Made by a program: the position numbers and the translations under genes. Of a DNA stretch of 64,000 nucleotides, positions 27,217 through 37,781 are shown piece after piece (positions within the stretch are counted from its first letter, which is position 1; each line of letters opens with the position of its first letter). The DNA comes from an uncultured Paenibacillaceae bacterium (GTDB taxonomy: Bacteria; Bacillota; Bacilli; Aneurinibacillales; Aneurinibacillaceae): assembly GCA_937874515.1 (NCBI GenBank), contig CALNBV010000130.1, forward strand, positions 6,710 to 70,709, in the 5' to 3' direction. The notes beneath the pieces are model-generated. The model made no database searches and was not told where the DNA came from. It saw nothing but the letters and a program-made list of their open reading frames with translations.

Positions 27217-27351
27217 TCACTGCACCCACTTTCATTCAGTTCACTAATTTTATTATAAAGAAGTTTATTTTTTTTGCATCTTTTCTCCCATACAATACGT
27301 AATGAATAACAAAGCCAGTTTTTAGAAATAATAAAGAAAATTAAGGTGAGG

Positions 27352-27387
27352 AAAAAAAAAGATGCAGAGGATAAATCCTCTACATCG
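27352..27387 (-). terminator. Intrinsic terminator of the M23 peptidase gene
   Basis: On the minus strand GATGTAGAGGA pairs with TCCTCTGCATC, followed by nine T. It isolates the peptidase gene from walR downstream. Confidence 0.85.
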
Positions 27388-27396
27388 ATTATATTC

Positions 27397-28902
27397 CTAT
27401 CGTATATAACTCATTGGGTTCACATTACTACCATTTTTAATCACTTCAAAATGTAGATGGACACCCGTTGAATTTCCTGTTGTACCTTTTCCGGCAATAA
27501 CCTGTCCTTTATGGACAACCTGTCCAACCCGCACTTTGAGGCTGCTCATGTGGCCATATAAGGTGCGGAAACCATTTCCATGATCGATAATGATACAATT
27601 GCCATAACCGCCGTACCAACCGGCACGAACGACACGTCCATTATCAGCGGCGAATATTGGGCTTCCACTGCCGCCACCAGCAATATCAATACCCTTATGG
27701 AATGCACCGCCACGATAGCCATATCCAGAACTTATGTATCCATAGGCTGGCATACGGAATGATCCGGTGCCACGATCACTTTTTACTTTTGTTCCTCGAA
27801 CAACAATCCTCTTAGATGGCTCATTTAATATTGTTTCTTGTAAAACTTTTTTAGTTACTACATTGCTATTTTCTTTGACAATATAATATTTCACATGCCG
27901 TTTCCCATCTTTTCCAGAGGCAACAACTCGTTGGTCTCCTTTATACATGGAAGAATCTGACCGTACTTCAACAGGAGCAGGCATTACTTCTATAGCTTCT
28001 TCCTGTACTGTTGTAAGTACAGTAATTTTAGGAGTGAATGCTTTTACATTCAGCTCATTTCCTGGCTTGATTTTATCATTGGATATTTGTGGGTTTATGG
28101 AACGTAATTCTCTAATTTTTATACCGTGTTTCTTAGCAATCGAAGAATATGTATCCCCTGATTGTACGACATATTTCTTAGGCTCAAGTTCCCCTTTTTG
28201 CAACAATTGAAGTAACTGCTCATCATTTAACACTTTCTCAGGAGAAACGTTTGTTGCAACAGTTTTCACGTTTTCTTTAATGGTTACAATAGGATCTCCA
28301 GGCAGTGAGTTGGATTGTCCAGCCGCGACTGTTTGATTGCTCGTTGATGCGGTAAGGACACCTTCAGCTCGTGCTACAGGTTTACCACTATAAAGGGATT
28401 TCAAGTGCTCTAATGTATTGTTAATGGTTTTTTGATCTTTTGCATATGCAATGACTTCATCATTTACAACAAGAGCTTGGGCACTTGCAATAGCATGTAC
28501 GTTTTTATTCAAGTAATCGAATACTTGTCTATTATTTGTAACCCCTTTATACTCAGCATCCTTTTTATAATATACTTTTTTATCAAAGTGAACGAACAAT
28601 TTCGGATACTCTTTCACTTTATCATCCAATTCTTCGTCCAACCATTTTTCTAATTCATAACCGTTGCTTATTACTCCAATTTCTTCCCCTTCAACATATA
28701 CACGATAAATCATGTTTAAGTTGTTAACGTAATGTGTTGTTAATACGGTACTGCCTATTAAAATGCTTCCAGCAATAATTCCAGCCACTATTCTTTGGTT
28801 TTTGTTAAGATTCTTATAGTATTTTACTCCTTGATTAAGGATTTCCTTCCAGGTCAACCCTTTCAGATTCTTAATCCAGGACGTATTCCACTTAATTCGC
28901 AT
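27397..28902 (-). CDS. Membrane-anchored LysM-G5-M23 endopeptidase
   Basis: A 501-aa protein: N-terminal membrane segment (about 40-60; RIVAGIIAGSILIGSTVL), an extracellular domain with repeats, a LysM peptidoglycan-binding module (about 240-290; YVVQSGDTYSSIAKKHGIKI), a G5 domain (about 300-375) and a C-terminal LytM/M23 zinc endopeptidase (about 390-495). Zinc ligands are in FHKGIDIAGG and HLHFEV. It should cut peptide cross-bridges in peptidoglycan. The start ATG 28902 follows GAGGAGG. It sits just upstream of walR, and cell-wall hydrolases are typical WalR targets; the upstream TGTAAA is only half of a WalR site. Confidence 0.85.
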   Translation of the reverse strand: MRIKWNTSWIKNLKGLTWKEILNQGVKYYKNLNKNQRIVAGIIAGSILIGSTVLTTHYVNNLNMIYRVYVEGEEIGVISNGYELEKWLDEELDDKVKEYPKLFVHFDKKVYYKKDAEYKGVTNNRQVFDYLNKNVHAIASAQALVVNDEVIAYAKDQKTINNTLEHLKSLYSGKPVARAEGVLTASTSNQTVAAGQSNSLPGDPIVTIKENVKTVATNVSPEKVLNDEQLLQLLQKGELEPKKYVVQSGDTYSSIAKKHGIKIRELRSINPQISNDKIKPGNELNVKAFTPKITVLTTVQEEAIEVMPAPVEVRSDSSMYKGDQRVVASGKDGKRHVKYYIVKENSNVVTKKVLQETILNEPSKRIVVRGTKVKSDRGTGSFRMPAYGYISSGYGYRGGAFHKGIDIAGGGSGSPIFAADNGRVVRAGWYGGYGNCIIIDHGNGFRTLYGHMSSLKVRVGQVVHKGQVIAGKGTTGNSTGVHLHFEVIKNGSNVNPMSYIR

Positions 28903-29021
28903 CATAACCTCCTCATAATCTAATTGCACAAAAAGGGTTTTTTACACTACCTGAGGATACCATGCTCCCCCGATAATGACAAGACATGTTACGACAATTG
29001 TTTTACAATTGTGTGTATTTA

Positions 29022-29066
29022 ACGCAAAAATCGACACAATTCGAGGAAATGTGTCGATTTTTGCGT
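29022..29066 (-). terminator. Long-stem terminator after purA
   Basis: Seventeen-base arms 29022-29038 and 29050-29066 are perfectly complementary around an 11-base loop, 37 bp after the purA stop. There is only a weak T tract after the stem, so it may be a transcript-stabilising hairpin instead. Confidence 0.65.
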
Positions 29067-29102
29067 ATTTAATAATTACCTAATTTTACTTTATTGGAAA
29101 TT

Positions 29103-30392
29103 TTATAGAGAATACACACTGCGAACCACATTTGCTTGATCACGATCCGGACCTACTGAGAACATGGTTAATGGAATGCCCGTTAATTGGGTAATCCGTT
29201 CAATGTAATGACGAGCCGTTTCCGGTAATTTATCTAAAGAACGAACACCAGTAATATCTTCTTTCCAACCAGGCAATTCCTCATAGATTGGTTCGCATTC
29301 ATCAAGAATATTCAAATTGGCAGGATAATAATCAATGATCTGACCGTTATAACGATAAGAAGTACAAATTTTCACGGTATCCAACCCAGAAAGAACATCC
29401 AAGGAATTGAGAGAAAGGGCTGTAATCCCACTTACACGGCGTGCATGGCGAACGACCACACTATCAAACCATCCAATACGTCTAGGACGACCAGTCGTTG
29501 TACCATATTCTTTACCCACTTCACGGATGCGATCTCCAACTTCATCAAATAATTCAGTTGGGAAAGGGCCATCACCGACACGTGAAGTATAAGATTTACA
29601 CACACCCACTACGTGACGAATCTTCGTAGGTCCAACACCTGAGCCGATACATACCCCGCCAGCTACTGGATTAGAGGAAGTTACAAAAGGATAGGTACCC
29701 TGATCAATATCTAACATAACTCCCTGGGCTCCTTCAAAGAGTACACGTTGACCTGCGTCAATGGCATCGTTTAAAACAACAGAAGTATCAGTAACGTACT
29801 GGCCAAATTTCTCAGCATAACCCAGGTATTCTTGAAGCACTTCTTCTACGTTGAAGCCTTCCATTTCATACACTTTTTCTAACAGTTTATTTTTAATCTC
29901 CATATTGTGACGGAGCTTGCGTTCGAATTCTTCAGGATCCATTAAATCAGCCATACGGATACCAATACGTGCTGCTTTATCCATATAGGCTGGTCCAATT
30001 CCTTTTAACGTGGTTCCAATTTTCTCGGAACCTTTTTTGCTTTCTTCCGCTCCATCTAATTTAATATGGTAAGGCATAATAAGATGGCAACGATCACTGA
30101 TACGTAGGTTATCTGTACTTACCCCATGGCTATGTAAATATTCTAATTCTTCTACAAGAGCCTGTGGATTAACAACCATCCCGTTACCCATCACACAAAT
30201 TTTGTCCTTATAGAAAATACCGGATGGAATCAAATGTAGTTTATACTTTGTTCCACCAAAAACAATTGTATGTCCAGCGTTATTCCCGCCTTGATAACGG
30301 GCAACGACTTCAGCCTTTTCTGCAAGAAAATCCGTTACTTTGCCTTTTCCTTCGTCTCCCCATTGGGTTCCTACCACAACAACGGTTGACAT
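29103..30392 (-). CDS. purA: Adenylosuccinate synthetase
   Basis: A 429-aa enzyme joining IMP and aspartate with GTP, the first committed step to AMP. The start [19 protein letters not shown] contains the GTP-binding glycine loop; NNAGHTIV and [11 protein letters not shown] are the IMP and catalytic regions. Length equals the family norm. ATG 30392 follows AGGAGG; the frame extends upstream but without a site. It is monocistronic, with candidate PurR sites upstream and a hairpin downstream. Confidence 0.97.
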   Translation of the reverse strand: MSTVVVVGTQWGDEGKGKVTDFLAEKAEVVARYQGGNNAGHTIVFGGTKYKLHLIPSGIFYKDKICVMGNGMVVNPQALVEELEYLHSHGVSTDNLRISDRCHLIMPYHIKLDGAEESKKGSEKIGTTLKGIGPAYMDKAARIGIRMADLMDPEEFERKLRHNMEIKNKLLEKVYEMEGFNVEEVLQEYLGYAEKFGQYVTDTSVVLNDAIDAGQRVLFEGAQGVMLDIDQGTYPFVTSSNPVAGGVCIGSGVGPTKIRHVVGVCKSYTSRVGDGPFPTELFDEVGDRIREVGKEYGTTTGRPRRIGWFDSVVVRHARRVSGITALSLNSLDVLSGLDTVKICTSYRYNGQIIDYYPANLNILDECEPIYEELPGWKEDITGVRSLDKLPETARHYIERITQLTGIPLTMFSVGPDRDQANVVRSVYSL

Positions 30393-30458
30393 GGTCCAAG
30401 CACCTCCTACTCTAATGACAATACTAAGTTTAGCAATCGCTATCTCCAGTGTCAATAA

Positions 30459-30502
30459 AAACACGAACATTATTTATGAGTACGCTATTTTTGTTCGCAG
30501 AT
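30459..30502. promoter_or_regulatory. Candidate pair of inverted PurBoxes upstream of purA
   Basis: AAACACGAACATT (30459-30471) matches 11 of 13 positions of the PurR box AWWWCCGAACWWT. The complement of 30490-30502 matches 10 of 13 in the opposite direction. They are 18 bases apart, close to the 16-17 of known PurR control regions, and lie 67-110 bases before the purA start. Confidence 0.45.
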
Positions 30503-30532
30503 AGCAATTACATCTACCACGTTTAAATTGGA

Positions 30533-31876
30533 TTAATGATCATTATGACTTCGTTCTAAACTGACAAACTTATTAAATTCCTTCAAAAATGCTAATTCTA
30601 CAGTTCCCGTAGGACCACTACGTTGCTTTCCAATAATCACTTCAATGATATTCTTATTCTCGGTTTCTTTGTCATAATAATCATCCCGATAAAGGAAGGC
30701 TACCACATCAGCATCTTGCTCAATACTCCCTGATTCACGTATATCAGAAAGCATAGGACGTTTATCCTGGCGTTGTTCAACTGCCCGACTCAACTGAGAT
30801 AAAGCAATCACGGGACATTCCAATTCCCTGGCAAGAAGTTTTAAGGTACGAGAAATTTCTGAAATTTCCTGTTGACGATTGTCTCCTCCTCGATGCCCTG
30901 TAATCAATTGAAGATAGTCCAACATAATTAACCCTAAACCAGATTCAACTTTAAGACGACGGCATTTTGCTCTAATTTCATTGATTGTAATACCCGGCGT
31001 ATCATCAATAAAAATAGGGGCCCCAGAAAGGGTTCCTATGGCCATGGTTAACTTATGCCAATCCTCCTCAGTAAAATATCCAGTTCGCATGTGCTGGGCA
31101 TCAATATTTCCTTCTGCACAAATCATCCGTTGTACTAATTGTGGCCCCGACATTTCCAAACTAAAGATAGCGACTGGCATTTGCGACCGAACCGCTACAT
31201 TTTGTGCTACATTAAGAGCAAAAGCGGTTTTACCTACCCCAGGGCGAGCTGCAAGAATAATCAATTCAGAAGGTTTTAAGCCGGATAACATACGATCCAA
31301 ATCTGGATACCCGGTAGGCACCCCAGTTATATCCCTTTTACTTGTAGCCAATGTTTCAATCTGTTCATAGGTTTCCATTAAAACATCTTTAATATGCCGA
31401 AATCCTGAAGAATATCGACGCTGGGAAACCTCCATAATCCGTTTTTCCGCTTCGCTTAAGACAGCTGTTACATCTTCCCCTGTGGCATACCCTTCAGAGG
31501 CGATTTGTGTTGCTGCACGAATTAACCGGCGCAAAATCGCCTTTTCTTCAACAACCCTTGCATAGTATTCCACATTGGCTGCAGTAGGAACAGATGTGGC
31601 TAAATCCGTAAGATAGGAAACGCCACCTATTTCTTCTAACTGTTTCAGCTTTTCTAATTCTGCAGTTACAGTGACTAAATCGACGGGCTCTCCTCGTTCG
31701 GTTAAGCGAATCATTGCATGATAAATGCGCTGATGGGCGACCCGGTAAAAGTCTTCAGGTACTAAAATGTCCGTTGAAGTGAGCAATGCTTCCTGTTCTA
31801 AAAAAATAGCCCCCAAAACGGCCTGTTCTGCCTCTATGTTTTGGGGTGGAATACGATCGAGGAAAAGTTCACTCAT
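30533..31876 (-). CDS. dnaB: Replicative DNA helicase DnaB (DnaC of B. subtilis)
   Basis: A 447-aa hexameric helicase. N-terminal DnaB domain (about 10-110; PPQNIEAEQAVLGAIF) and RecA-like C-terminal ATPase with Walker A AARPGVGKTAFALN (about 209-222) and Walker B GLIMLDYLQL. It unwinds the fork and recruits primase. ATG follows GAGGGATC. It is downstream of rplI as in other Bacilli. Confidence 0.97.
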   Translation of the reverse strand: MSELFLDRIPPQNIEAEQAVLGAIFLEQEALLTSTDILVPEDFYRVAHQRIYHAMIRLTERGEPVDLVTVTAELEKLKQLEEIGGVSYLTDLATSVPTAANVEYYARVVEEKAILRRLIRAATQIASEGYATGEDVTAVLSEAEKRIMEVSQRRYSSGFRHIKDVLMETYEQIETLATSKRDITGVPTGYPDLDRMLSGLKPSELIILAARPGVGKTAFALNVAQNVAVRSQMPVAIFSLEMSGPQLVQRMICAEGNIDAQHMRTGYFTEEDWHKLTMAIGTLSGAPIFIDDTPGITINEIRAKCRRLKVESGLGLIMLDYLQLITGHRGGDNRQQEISEISRTLKLLARELECPVIALSQLSRAVEQRQDKRPMLSDIRESGSIEQDADVVAFLYRDDYYDKETENKNIIEVIIGKQRSGPTGTVELAFLKEFNKFVSLERSHNDH

Positions 31877-31892
31877 GTGGATCCCTCATTTT

Positions 31893-32336
31893 TTATTGTT
31901 CAATAACATGAACATTTAATTTTGCCATAACTTCTGGATGTATTTTTAAAGGTACATGGGTATATCCCATGGTGCGAATAGGGTCATCTAAGAGAATTTT
32001 CCGTTTATCAATTTGGATATTTTTCTTTTTCAATTCATCCGCAATTTGTTTGGTGCTAATGGCCCCAAAAAGGCGGCCATCTTTCCCGGCTTTTGCCTGA
32101 ATGGTAATCTCCATTTGTTCAATTTCTTTTGCCAACTGTTGGGCTTCTATTTTCTCTTGCTCTTTTCGCTTTTCATATGCTTGATCATGGGCTTTCTGCA
32201 TTTTGACATTCCCATCGGTAGCAACCTGAACGAGCCCCTTTTTCAAAAGGAAATTGCGAGCATATCCATCAGATACTTCTTTTACTTCTCCCTTTTTCCC
32301 CTGTCCTTTTACATCTTGTAGAAAAATTACTCTCAT
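31893..32336 (-). CDS. rplI: 50S ribosomal protein bL9
   Basis: A 147-aa protein beginning [20 protein letters not shown], the bL9 signature, with a long connecting helix (about 40-75) and a C-terminal RNA-binding domain ([19 protein letters not shown]). ATG 32336 follows GGGGGA and overlaps the gdpP stop in ATGA, so translation is coupled. A 10-residue upstream extension was rejected because bL9 starts with MRVI or MKVI. Confidence 0.97.
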   Translation of the reverse strand: MRVIFLQDVKGQGKKGEVKEVSDGYARNFLLKKGLVQVATDGNVKMQKAHDQAYEKRKEQEKIEAQQLAKEIEQMEITIQAKAGKDGRLFGAISTKQIADELKKKNIQIDKRKILLDDPIRTMGYTHVPLKIHPEVMAKLNVHVIEQ

Positions 32337-34291
32337 TTCAATTCCCCCTTCACCGTTTTCAAGCATTCTTTTAACCGGGTTACTGCTCCGGCAACGGTCT
32401 CATCTTTCAACTGAGCTGCAGCATTGTTTAAATGGCCTCCCCCGCCTAGCATTTCCATGATGACCTGCACATTAAATTCACCGAGGGAACGGGCACTGAT
32501 GGAAACTAAATGGTCAGGACGACGGCAAACCACAAAGGAGGCTTCTATTCCTGCCATAGTTAGTAACGTATCTGCAGCCTGTGCGATTAATAGTTGGCCA
32601 TAGGTCTCATTTTCCTCACCTACAGCAATGGCTACCACATTATTTATTACTTCCGTATTATGAATAATCTCTGAACGGCGGATATACTGAGTGAGATCTT
32701 CTTTCAAAAGAATTTGCACTAAATTCGTATCTGCACCCATCCTTCGTAAAAATGAAGCAGCCTCAAAGGTACGAGCTCCTGTACGGAAGGCAAAACTCTT
32801 TGTATCTACAACAATCCCTGCTAAAAGTGCTGTTGCTTCAAATAAATCTAAAGACAACTTGTCTCCTTGATATTGAAGTAATTCGGTGACCAATTCGCTG
32901 GTTGAGGAGGCATAGGGTTCAAGATAAATCAACACTGGATCTGCAAAGAATTCCTCTGAACGGCGATGATGGTCGATAACAACCACTCTGTTTGTTGAAT
33001 GAAGGAGACGGGGTTCTAAAACCATTGAAGGGCGGTGTGTATCCACAATGATTACCAATGTCTTCCGGGTAACCAGAGAAATAGCATGGTCACTGGTAAC
33101 AAAATAATCCCCTAGGGTTTCATGGTTGTGTACCCCTTGCATTAAACGGTCTATTGATGGATTGCTCTCATCTAAAACAATGTAAGCCTCTTTTTCATTA
33201 GCAATGGCTGCTTTTAGTACACCAATCGCTGCCCCAATGGCATCCATATCAGGAATCTTATGTCCCATAATTAAAACATGGTCGCTTTCTAACATTAAAT
33301 CCCTGAGGGCATGGGATATTACCCTTGCACGCACCCGGGTACGCTTCTCTACGGCATTTGACTTCCCGCCAAAGAAGATAATCTTATCATTGTTTTTAAC
33401 CGCTGCCTGGTCGCCACCACGGCCTAATGCAGTATCTAAACTAGATTGGGCAATATCACCTAACTCAATTAAAGTGTCCTTCCCCGCACCTACACCAATA
33501 CTTAAGGTTAAGGGGATTTTATTCTGTCCTGTCATTTCCCGAACAACATCTAAAATATCAAAACGTGATTCCTCAAGTTGGTGCAATGTGGCCTGATCCA
33601 TAACTGCTAGCATCTTATCAGAAGTATAACGACGCAGATAGATGCCATATCTATTGGCCCATTTCGTAATCGCACCGGTTATTTTCGTTAATAATTCACT
33701 GCTCGTCTGTTCATCCATGGTTTGGGATACTTCTTCAAGGTTATCTAAGTGAATAATAGCAAAGACAGCCTTTTCTTCATGATAACGTGTTTGTAGCTCT
33801 TTAAATACAGTAATATCCTTAAAAAAATAAAGTCGCTCTTGTGGATGGATTTCTACCTCATAAATCCGTTTGCGAAAGCTAATTTCTAATTTGGTCACAT
33901 CACCTTTTACATCAGAAAGAGGAGGGATGATTCCCGTAATTTTCTCACCAATTAAATTATCCTTTTCCACCATCTCACGAATATAAGGATTATGCCACTC
34001 GATGGTTTTTTCCTGATTCACAAGAATAATGCCAATAGGCATTTTATTGATGACTTCTTCCCCTGACTTTTTGATGCGATGGCTTAATGTAGAAATATAT
34101 GTTTCTAGCTCTTCGATATATAATTGTTCATTTCTTACGGTTAAATAAGCAACACCCACGATAAATAAAATACCTATAATCCCAATAACCCAATGAACAA
34201 AAATTGAAAGCAAAACGTTTGTTACGATTAATAAGATTAGGGATAAAATAAGATGGATTCCATACCAACGTTTTGCCAGGAACTTGGGCAT
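32333..34291 (-). CDS. gdpP: Cyclic-di-AMP phosphodiesterase GdpP (YybT)
   Basis: A 652-aa membrane enzyme: two N-terminal membrane segments (about 10-53), a PAS domain (about 80-165), a degenerate GGDEF domain (about 175-300) and DHH/DHHA1 domains (about 340-650). Catalytic motifs include [24 protein letters not shown] and [19 protein letters not shown] closes DHHA1. It hydrolyses c-di-AMP to pApA and so tunes osmolyte and potassium balance and cell-wall stress. ATG follows AGGAGC. A BusR-type c-di-AMP receptor is encoded at 1618-2232. Confidence 0.95.
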   Translation of the reverse strand: MPKFLAKRWYGIHLILSLILLIVTNVLLSIFVHWVIGIIGILFIVGVAYLTVRNEQLYIEELETYISTLSHRIKKSGEEVINKMPIGIILVNQEKTIEWHNPYIREMVEKDNLIGEKITGIIPPLSDVKGDVTKLEISFRKRIYEVEIHPQERLYFFKDITVFKELQTRYHEEKAVFAIIHLDNLEEVSQTMDEQTSSELLTKITGAITKWANRYGIYLRRYTSDKMLAVMDQATLHQLEESRFDILDVVREMTGQNKIPLTLSIGVGAGKDTLIELGDIAQSSLDTALGRGGDQAAVKNNDKIIFFGGKSNAVEKRTRVRARVISHALRDLMLESDHVLIMGHKIPDMDAIGAAIGVLKAAIANEKEAYIVLDESNPSIDRLMQGVHNHETLGDYFVTSDHAISLVTRKTLVIIVDTHRPSMVLEPRLLHSTNRVVVIDHHRRSEEFFADPVLIYLEPYASSTSELVTELLQYQGDKLSLDLFEATALLAGIVVDTKSFAFRTGARTFEAASFLRRMGADTNLVQILLKEDLTQYIRRSEIIHNTEVINNVVAIAVGEENETYGQLLIAQAADTLLTMAGIEASFVVCRRPDHLVSISARSLGEFNVQVIMEMLGGGGHLNNAAAQLKDETVAGAVTRLKECLKTVKGELK

Positions 34292-34302
34292 ACTCTCAGC
34301 TC

Positions 34303-35292
34303 CTACTTCTCAGAAAATCGATTCCTTAAATTAAATAATAGTTCTATTATACCAATGTATAAAAAAATTTGTGTAAAAGGAGTGAAAAATAACATAATTA
34401 ACACAAGAACAGTAAAAATTCCCCGATTCCACCCACGAATAATCCAATACTTCGTAATAACAGATATTCCCAGTACAAGCAATACTATACCAAGTAAGTA
34501 ACTTCCATTCATCGCTACATTATATAAAAATAAATAATTTTTGATATCGGGAAAAAGCAAAATAAAAAACGCGATAAAATAATAATACAAAATCCAGCGT
34601 GGTAAGTGCAAATCTTGAAATTTAGGTAATCCTTGAACTGATGTTCCCAACCTCTTAAAAACTCGCCGTGAAATGATATGGCTTACAAATGCTAGCATAA
34701 ATGAACTTGTAATCAATAAAGAAGGCATAAGGATGATAAATATTTCTTTCACCTGAACTACTGTAGTATTTATATCTTGTTTTACATTCTCCCACTGTTG
34801 TTTATATTCAGGGGTATTCTGTTCAGATGGAAGGCTTTTCAAAATAGCATCCATATTTGATTGGACTAATTTATTTCCTTCATCCATCATGTTGAGAATC
34901 ATATTCGGCAAATTCATATGAAACAAATAATTTGCGATGGCTAAATATAGTATGTAAACAAGTAAATAAGAAAAGGTTCCCCGGGCAATCACAGTCCAGG
35001 CAGATACACCCTTGCGATAGGCAATTCCCATGATGATTCCTGGCAGAACCATGAATATGGAAACAGAAAGGAAGAAGAGATTTCCTATAAGAAAAGACAA
35101 GATAAACACAGCCAACGCTGTAATGATAATGGACTTTAAATCATTGCGTTTTGCATAAATGATAAAAGGGACTGGCAAAACGAATACTAAAATGAATGAT
35201 AATGGAGTGTAAAGGGCCAGCATAAGAATGATGAGATAAAGCCCATTTATAATTGCTCCTTCAACGATGGCACGAGTTTTATTATTTTGCAC
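34303..35292 (-). CDS. yybS: YybS family membrane protein (DUF2232)
   Basis: A 329-aa polytopic protein with about eight hydrophobic segments and a soluble loop near residues 125-170. The order rpsR-yybS-gdpP-rplI-dnaB is the standard neighbourhood of DUF2232, whose function is not established. Start GTG 35292 follows GAGGTGAT. It lies 11 bases upstream of gdpP, probably co-transcribed with it. Confidence 0.88.
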   Translation of the reverse strand: MQNNKTRAIVEGAIINGLYLIILMLALYTPLSFILVFVLPVPFIIYAKRNDLKSIIITALAVFILSFLIGNLFFLSVSIFMVLPGIIMGIAYRKGVSAWTVIARGTFSYLLVYILYLAIANYLFHMNLPNMILNMMDEGNKLVQSNMDAILKSLPSEQNTPEYKQQWENVKQDINTTVVQVKEIFIILMPSLLITSSFMLAFVSHIISRRVFKRLGTSVQGLPKFQDLHLPRWILYYYFIAFFILLFPDIKNYLFLYNVAMNGSYLLGIVLLVLGISVITKYWIIRGWNRGIFTVLVLIMLFFTPFTQIFLYIGIIELLFNLRNRFSEK

Positions 35293-35335
35293 AGGCGAAT
35301 CACCTCAATTCATAAAAACTTTGGTTATATATTTA

Positions 35336-35363
35336 AAAAGACAGTAGGAATATTCCTACTGTC
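35336..35363 (-). terminator. Intrinsic terminator of the rpsF-ssb-rpsR operon
   Basis: GACAGTAGGAATATTCCTACTGTC is an almost continuous palindrome; on the minus strand it is followed by TTTTT. It lies 15 bases past the rpsR stop. Confidence 0.85.
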
Positions 35364-35377
35364 TTCTATTTTTGCAA

Positions 35378-35608
35378 TTATTCTGTTACGTATGGTAAGA
35401 GCGCGATTTGACGAGCGCGTTTAATTGCGATAGTCAATTGACGCTGATATTTAGCAGAAGTACCAGTTACACGACGAGGTAAAATTTTACCGCGTTCGCT
35501 AACAAATTTCTTCAGCAAGTCGATGTCTTTGTAGTCGATATGGGTAATGTTATTAGAAGTAAAATAACACACTTTACGACGTTTGCCACGTCCACGACGT
35601 TGTGCCAT
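35378..35608 (-). CDS. rpsR: 30S ribosomal protein bS18
   Basis: A 76-aa basic protein, [20 protein letters not shown] at the start and [20 protein letters not shown] in the core, both bS18 hallmarks. It pairs with bS6 in the ribosome. It is the third gene of the rpsF-ssb-rpsR operon, and its ribosome binding site AAGGAGG is strong. The single Cys14 is common in the C+ or partial zinc forms of this protein. Confidence 0.98.
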   Translation of the reverse strand: MAQRRGRGKRRKVCYFTSNNITHIDYKDIDLLKKFVSERGKILPRRVTGTSAKYQRQLTIAIKRARQIALLPYVTE

Positions 35609-35640
35609 GAAAATTCCCTCCTTTACCTTCTAGGTTCGTC

Positions 35641-36117
35641 TTAAAATGGAAGATCGTCATCAGATATATCGATTGGGCTCTGACTACCTGCAAAGGGGTT
35701 CTTTTCAAAGGGAGTTTGCCCGCCACGATTTCGCTGATCGCCACCAAAAGGTGCAGGTGCCTCAAATTCATTACTACGGCTAGCCTGTCCTTGTCCTGAA
35801 CCTCCGCCTAAAAATTGCACATTATCTGCTACAATTTCAGTTACATATACTTTTCGGCCTTCTTTGTTATCATAGTTGCGTACCTGAATACGCCCCTCTA
35901 TAGCTGCCTGCTGCCCTTTTTTAAGGTAATTGGCACATAATTCACCAAGCTGGCGCCAGGCCACAATTGGAATAAAATCAGTTTCTCTTTCACCCTGTTG
36001 ATTTGAAGTTCTTCGATCAATCGCCAGTGTAAAAGTTGTCACCGCAATTCCACTTGAAGTATACCGAAGTTCTGGATCCTTTGTTAAACGACCTAACAAA
36101 ACTGCGCGGTTAATCAC
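35641..36117 (-). CDS. ssb: Single-stranded DNA-binding protein
   Basis: A 158-aa SSB: OB fold at about 1-105 (MINRAVLLGRLTKDPELRYT and FIPIVAWRQLGELCANYL), a Gly/Gln-rich linker and the acidic tip DISDDDLPF that recruits replication and repair proteins. ATG follows AGGGAGG. It lies between rpsF and rpsR, the conserved order of this operon. Confidence 0.98.
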   Translation of the reverse strand: MINRAVLLGRLTKDPELRYTSSGIAVTTFTLAIDRRTSNQQGERETDFIPIVAWRQLGELCANYLKKGQQAAIEGRIQVRNYDNKEGRKVYVTEIVADNVQFLGGGSGQGQASRSNEFEAPAPFGGDQRNRGGQTPFEKNPFAGSQSPIDISDDDLPF

Positions 36118-36145
36118 CTTAACCCCTCCCTAATCCAATTATGGA

Positions 36146-36436
36146 TTATTGTTCATCTTCACGAACAATCAAATAACGAATAACGTCATCGTTGATTTTC
36201 ATCACGCGTTCTAATTCGTTAACAGCCTTTGGTTCAGACTGGAAGTTCATGAGCACATAGAAGCCTTCACGTTTATCTTTGATTTCATAAGCAAGACGTT
36301 TTTTTCCCATTTCATGAACCTTTTCCATTTCGCCGCCATCATTGGTAATAATAGAAGCGTAACGTTCAACAGAAGCTTTTAATGCTTCCTCCTGAAGGTT
36401 GGGATTAATAATGTACATAACTTCGTATTTCCGCAT
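36146..36436 (-). CDS. rpsF: 30S ribosomal protein bS6
   Basis: A 96-aa protein, MRKYEVMYIINPNLQEEA at the start and YEIKDKREGFYVLMNF in the core. ATG 36436 follows AAGGAGGTG; a start 9 bases upstream lies on that site. First gene of the operon; a hairpin in its leader can pair with its ribosome binding site. Confidence 0.97.
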   Translation of the reverse strand: MRKYEVMYIINPNLQEEALKASVERYASIITNDGGEMEKVHEMGKKRLAYEIKDKREGFYVLMNFQSEPKAVNELERVMKINDDVIRYLIVREDEQ

Positions 36437-36445
36437 ACCTTTCAC

Positions 36446-36484
36446 CTCCTTTTGGACTAACGGCCCTCTTATGAGGGCAAGGAG
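36446..36484 (-). promoter_or_regulatory. Probable S6:S18 autoregulatory leader hairpin
   Basis: On the minus strand GCCCTC-ATAA-GAGGGC (36463-36478) is followed by CCG, and the outer CTCCTT (36479-36484) pairs with AAGGAG (36446-36451), the rpsF ribosome binding site. A stem with a CCG next to a GC-rich hairpin is the known binding site of the S6:S18 dimer in rpsF leaders. Confidence 0.65.
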
Positions 36485-36657
36485 CGAGCAATGTTGTTAC
36501 ACAATAAAACTCGCATTTTAAAATTATATCAGATTGCAAAAGTAACTTCAAGAACTTCTATAAAATTATGAAGTTTACCTTAGCTCATCAATAATATACC
36601 ATTTATTTACATATATGTCTACTTTTATTTTTAAATTAAATTAGTTTTGGTGACATC

Positions 36658-37764
36658 TTATACATTGAAACGGAAGTGCATAACATCTCCGTCTTCAACA
36701 ATATACTCTTTTCCTTCCAAACGGAATTTGCCGTTTTCTTTCGCCTGGTTCGTGGATCCAGCAGCAATTAAATCGGCATAAGCAACGACTTCAGCACGAA
36801 TAAACCCTCGTTCAAAATCGTTATGAATCACAGCTGCCGCCTGAGGGGCTTTTGTGCCTTGACGAATGGTCCAAGCACGTACTTCCTGCACGCCTGCTGT
36901 GAAATAAGTAATTAAACCAAGGAGAGAGTATGCTGCACGGATTAAGCGGTCTAACCCTGACTCATTCAGACCTAATTCCTCTAAAAATAATTGGCGGTCT
37001 TCATCTTCCATTTCTGCAATTTCTGCTTCTACTTTTGCAGAAATAATAACCACTTCTGAACCCTCTTCTTTTGCATATTCCCTTACCTTTTCTACATAAG
37101 GGTTGTTTCCCTGTTCCGCTTCAAGTATTCCATCTTCTGCAACATTTGCTACATAGAGAACAGGTTTAGCGGTTAAGAGATGAAAATGTTTGACTAACTT
37201 TATTTCATCGTCATTCATATCTAAGCTGCGAGCAGGTTGTTCATTTTCCAATGTTTTCTGCAAGCGAAGAAGAACATCATATTCCACTTTTGCTTCTTTA
37301 TCGCCGGATTTTACTTTCCGCCCTAGGCGATCAATTCTCCGTTCTACGGATTCTAAATCTGCAAGAATTAATTCTAAATTAATGGTTGTAATATCATTAA
37401 TTGGGTCAATTTTTCCTTCAACGTGTGTAATATTTTCATCTTCAAAACAACGTACCACATGAGCAATAGCATCCACTTCACGAATATGGGATAGGAATTG
37501 GTTTCCTAAACCTTCCCCTTTACTTGCCCCACGAACAAGGCCGGCAATATCTACAAATTGAAAAGCTGTAGGTACCGTACGATTTGGAATAACAATTTCC
37601 GTTAATTTATTTAAACGGGGGTCTGGCACTTCAACGACACCAACATTAGGGTCAATGGTACAGAAAGGGTAATTGGCAGATTCGGCTCCTGCCTGAGTAA
37701 TTGCATTAAAAAGGGTCGATTTCCCCACATTAGGCAAACCAACAATACCGCAAGAATTAGCCAT
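36658..37764 (-). CDS. ychF: Ribosome-associated ATPase YchF
   Basis: A 368-aa Obg-family P-loop protein, [20 protein letters not shown] at the start (G1), [31 protein letters not shown] (G3) and a C-terminal TGS-like domain ending [14 protein letters not shown]. The NxxE form of motif G4 (YVANVAEDG) explains ATP preference in this family. It binds ribosomes; a role in stress adaptation is proposed. ATG follows AAGGAGTG. DUF951 gene upstream is 18 bases away. Confidence 0.95.
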   Translation of the reverse strand: MANSCGIVGLPNVGKSTLFNAITQAGAESANYPFCTIDPNVGVVEVPDPRLNKLTEIVIPNRTVPTAFQFVDIAGLVRGASKGEGLGNQFLSHIREVDAIAHVVRCFEDENITHVEGKIDPINDITTINLELILADLESVERRIDRLGRKVKSGDKEAKVEYDVLLRLQKTLENEQPARSLDMNDDEIKLVKHFHLLTAKPVLYVANVAEDGILEAEQGNNPYVEKVREYAKEEGSEVVIISAKVEAEIAEMEDEDRQLFLEELGLNESGLDRLIRAAYSLLGLITYFTAGVQEVRAWTIRQGTKAPQAAAVIHNDFERGFIRAEVVAYADLIAAGSTNQAKENGKFRLEGKEYIVEDGDVMHFRFNV

Positions 37765-37781
37765 TTATTGAAACACTCCTT

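Noticed and set aside
28994..29012. WalR site before the M23 peptidase
   Set aside because: Only one half (TGTAAA on the minus strand) fits TGTWAH; the second half has two mismatches.
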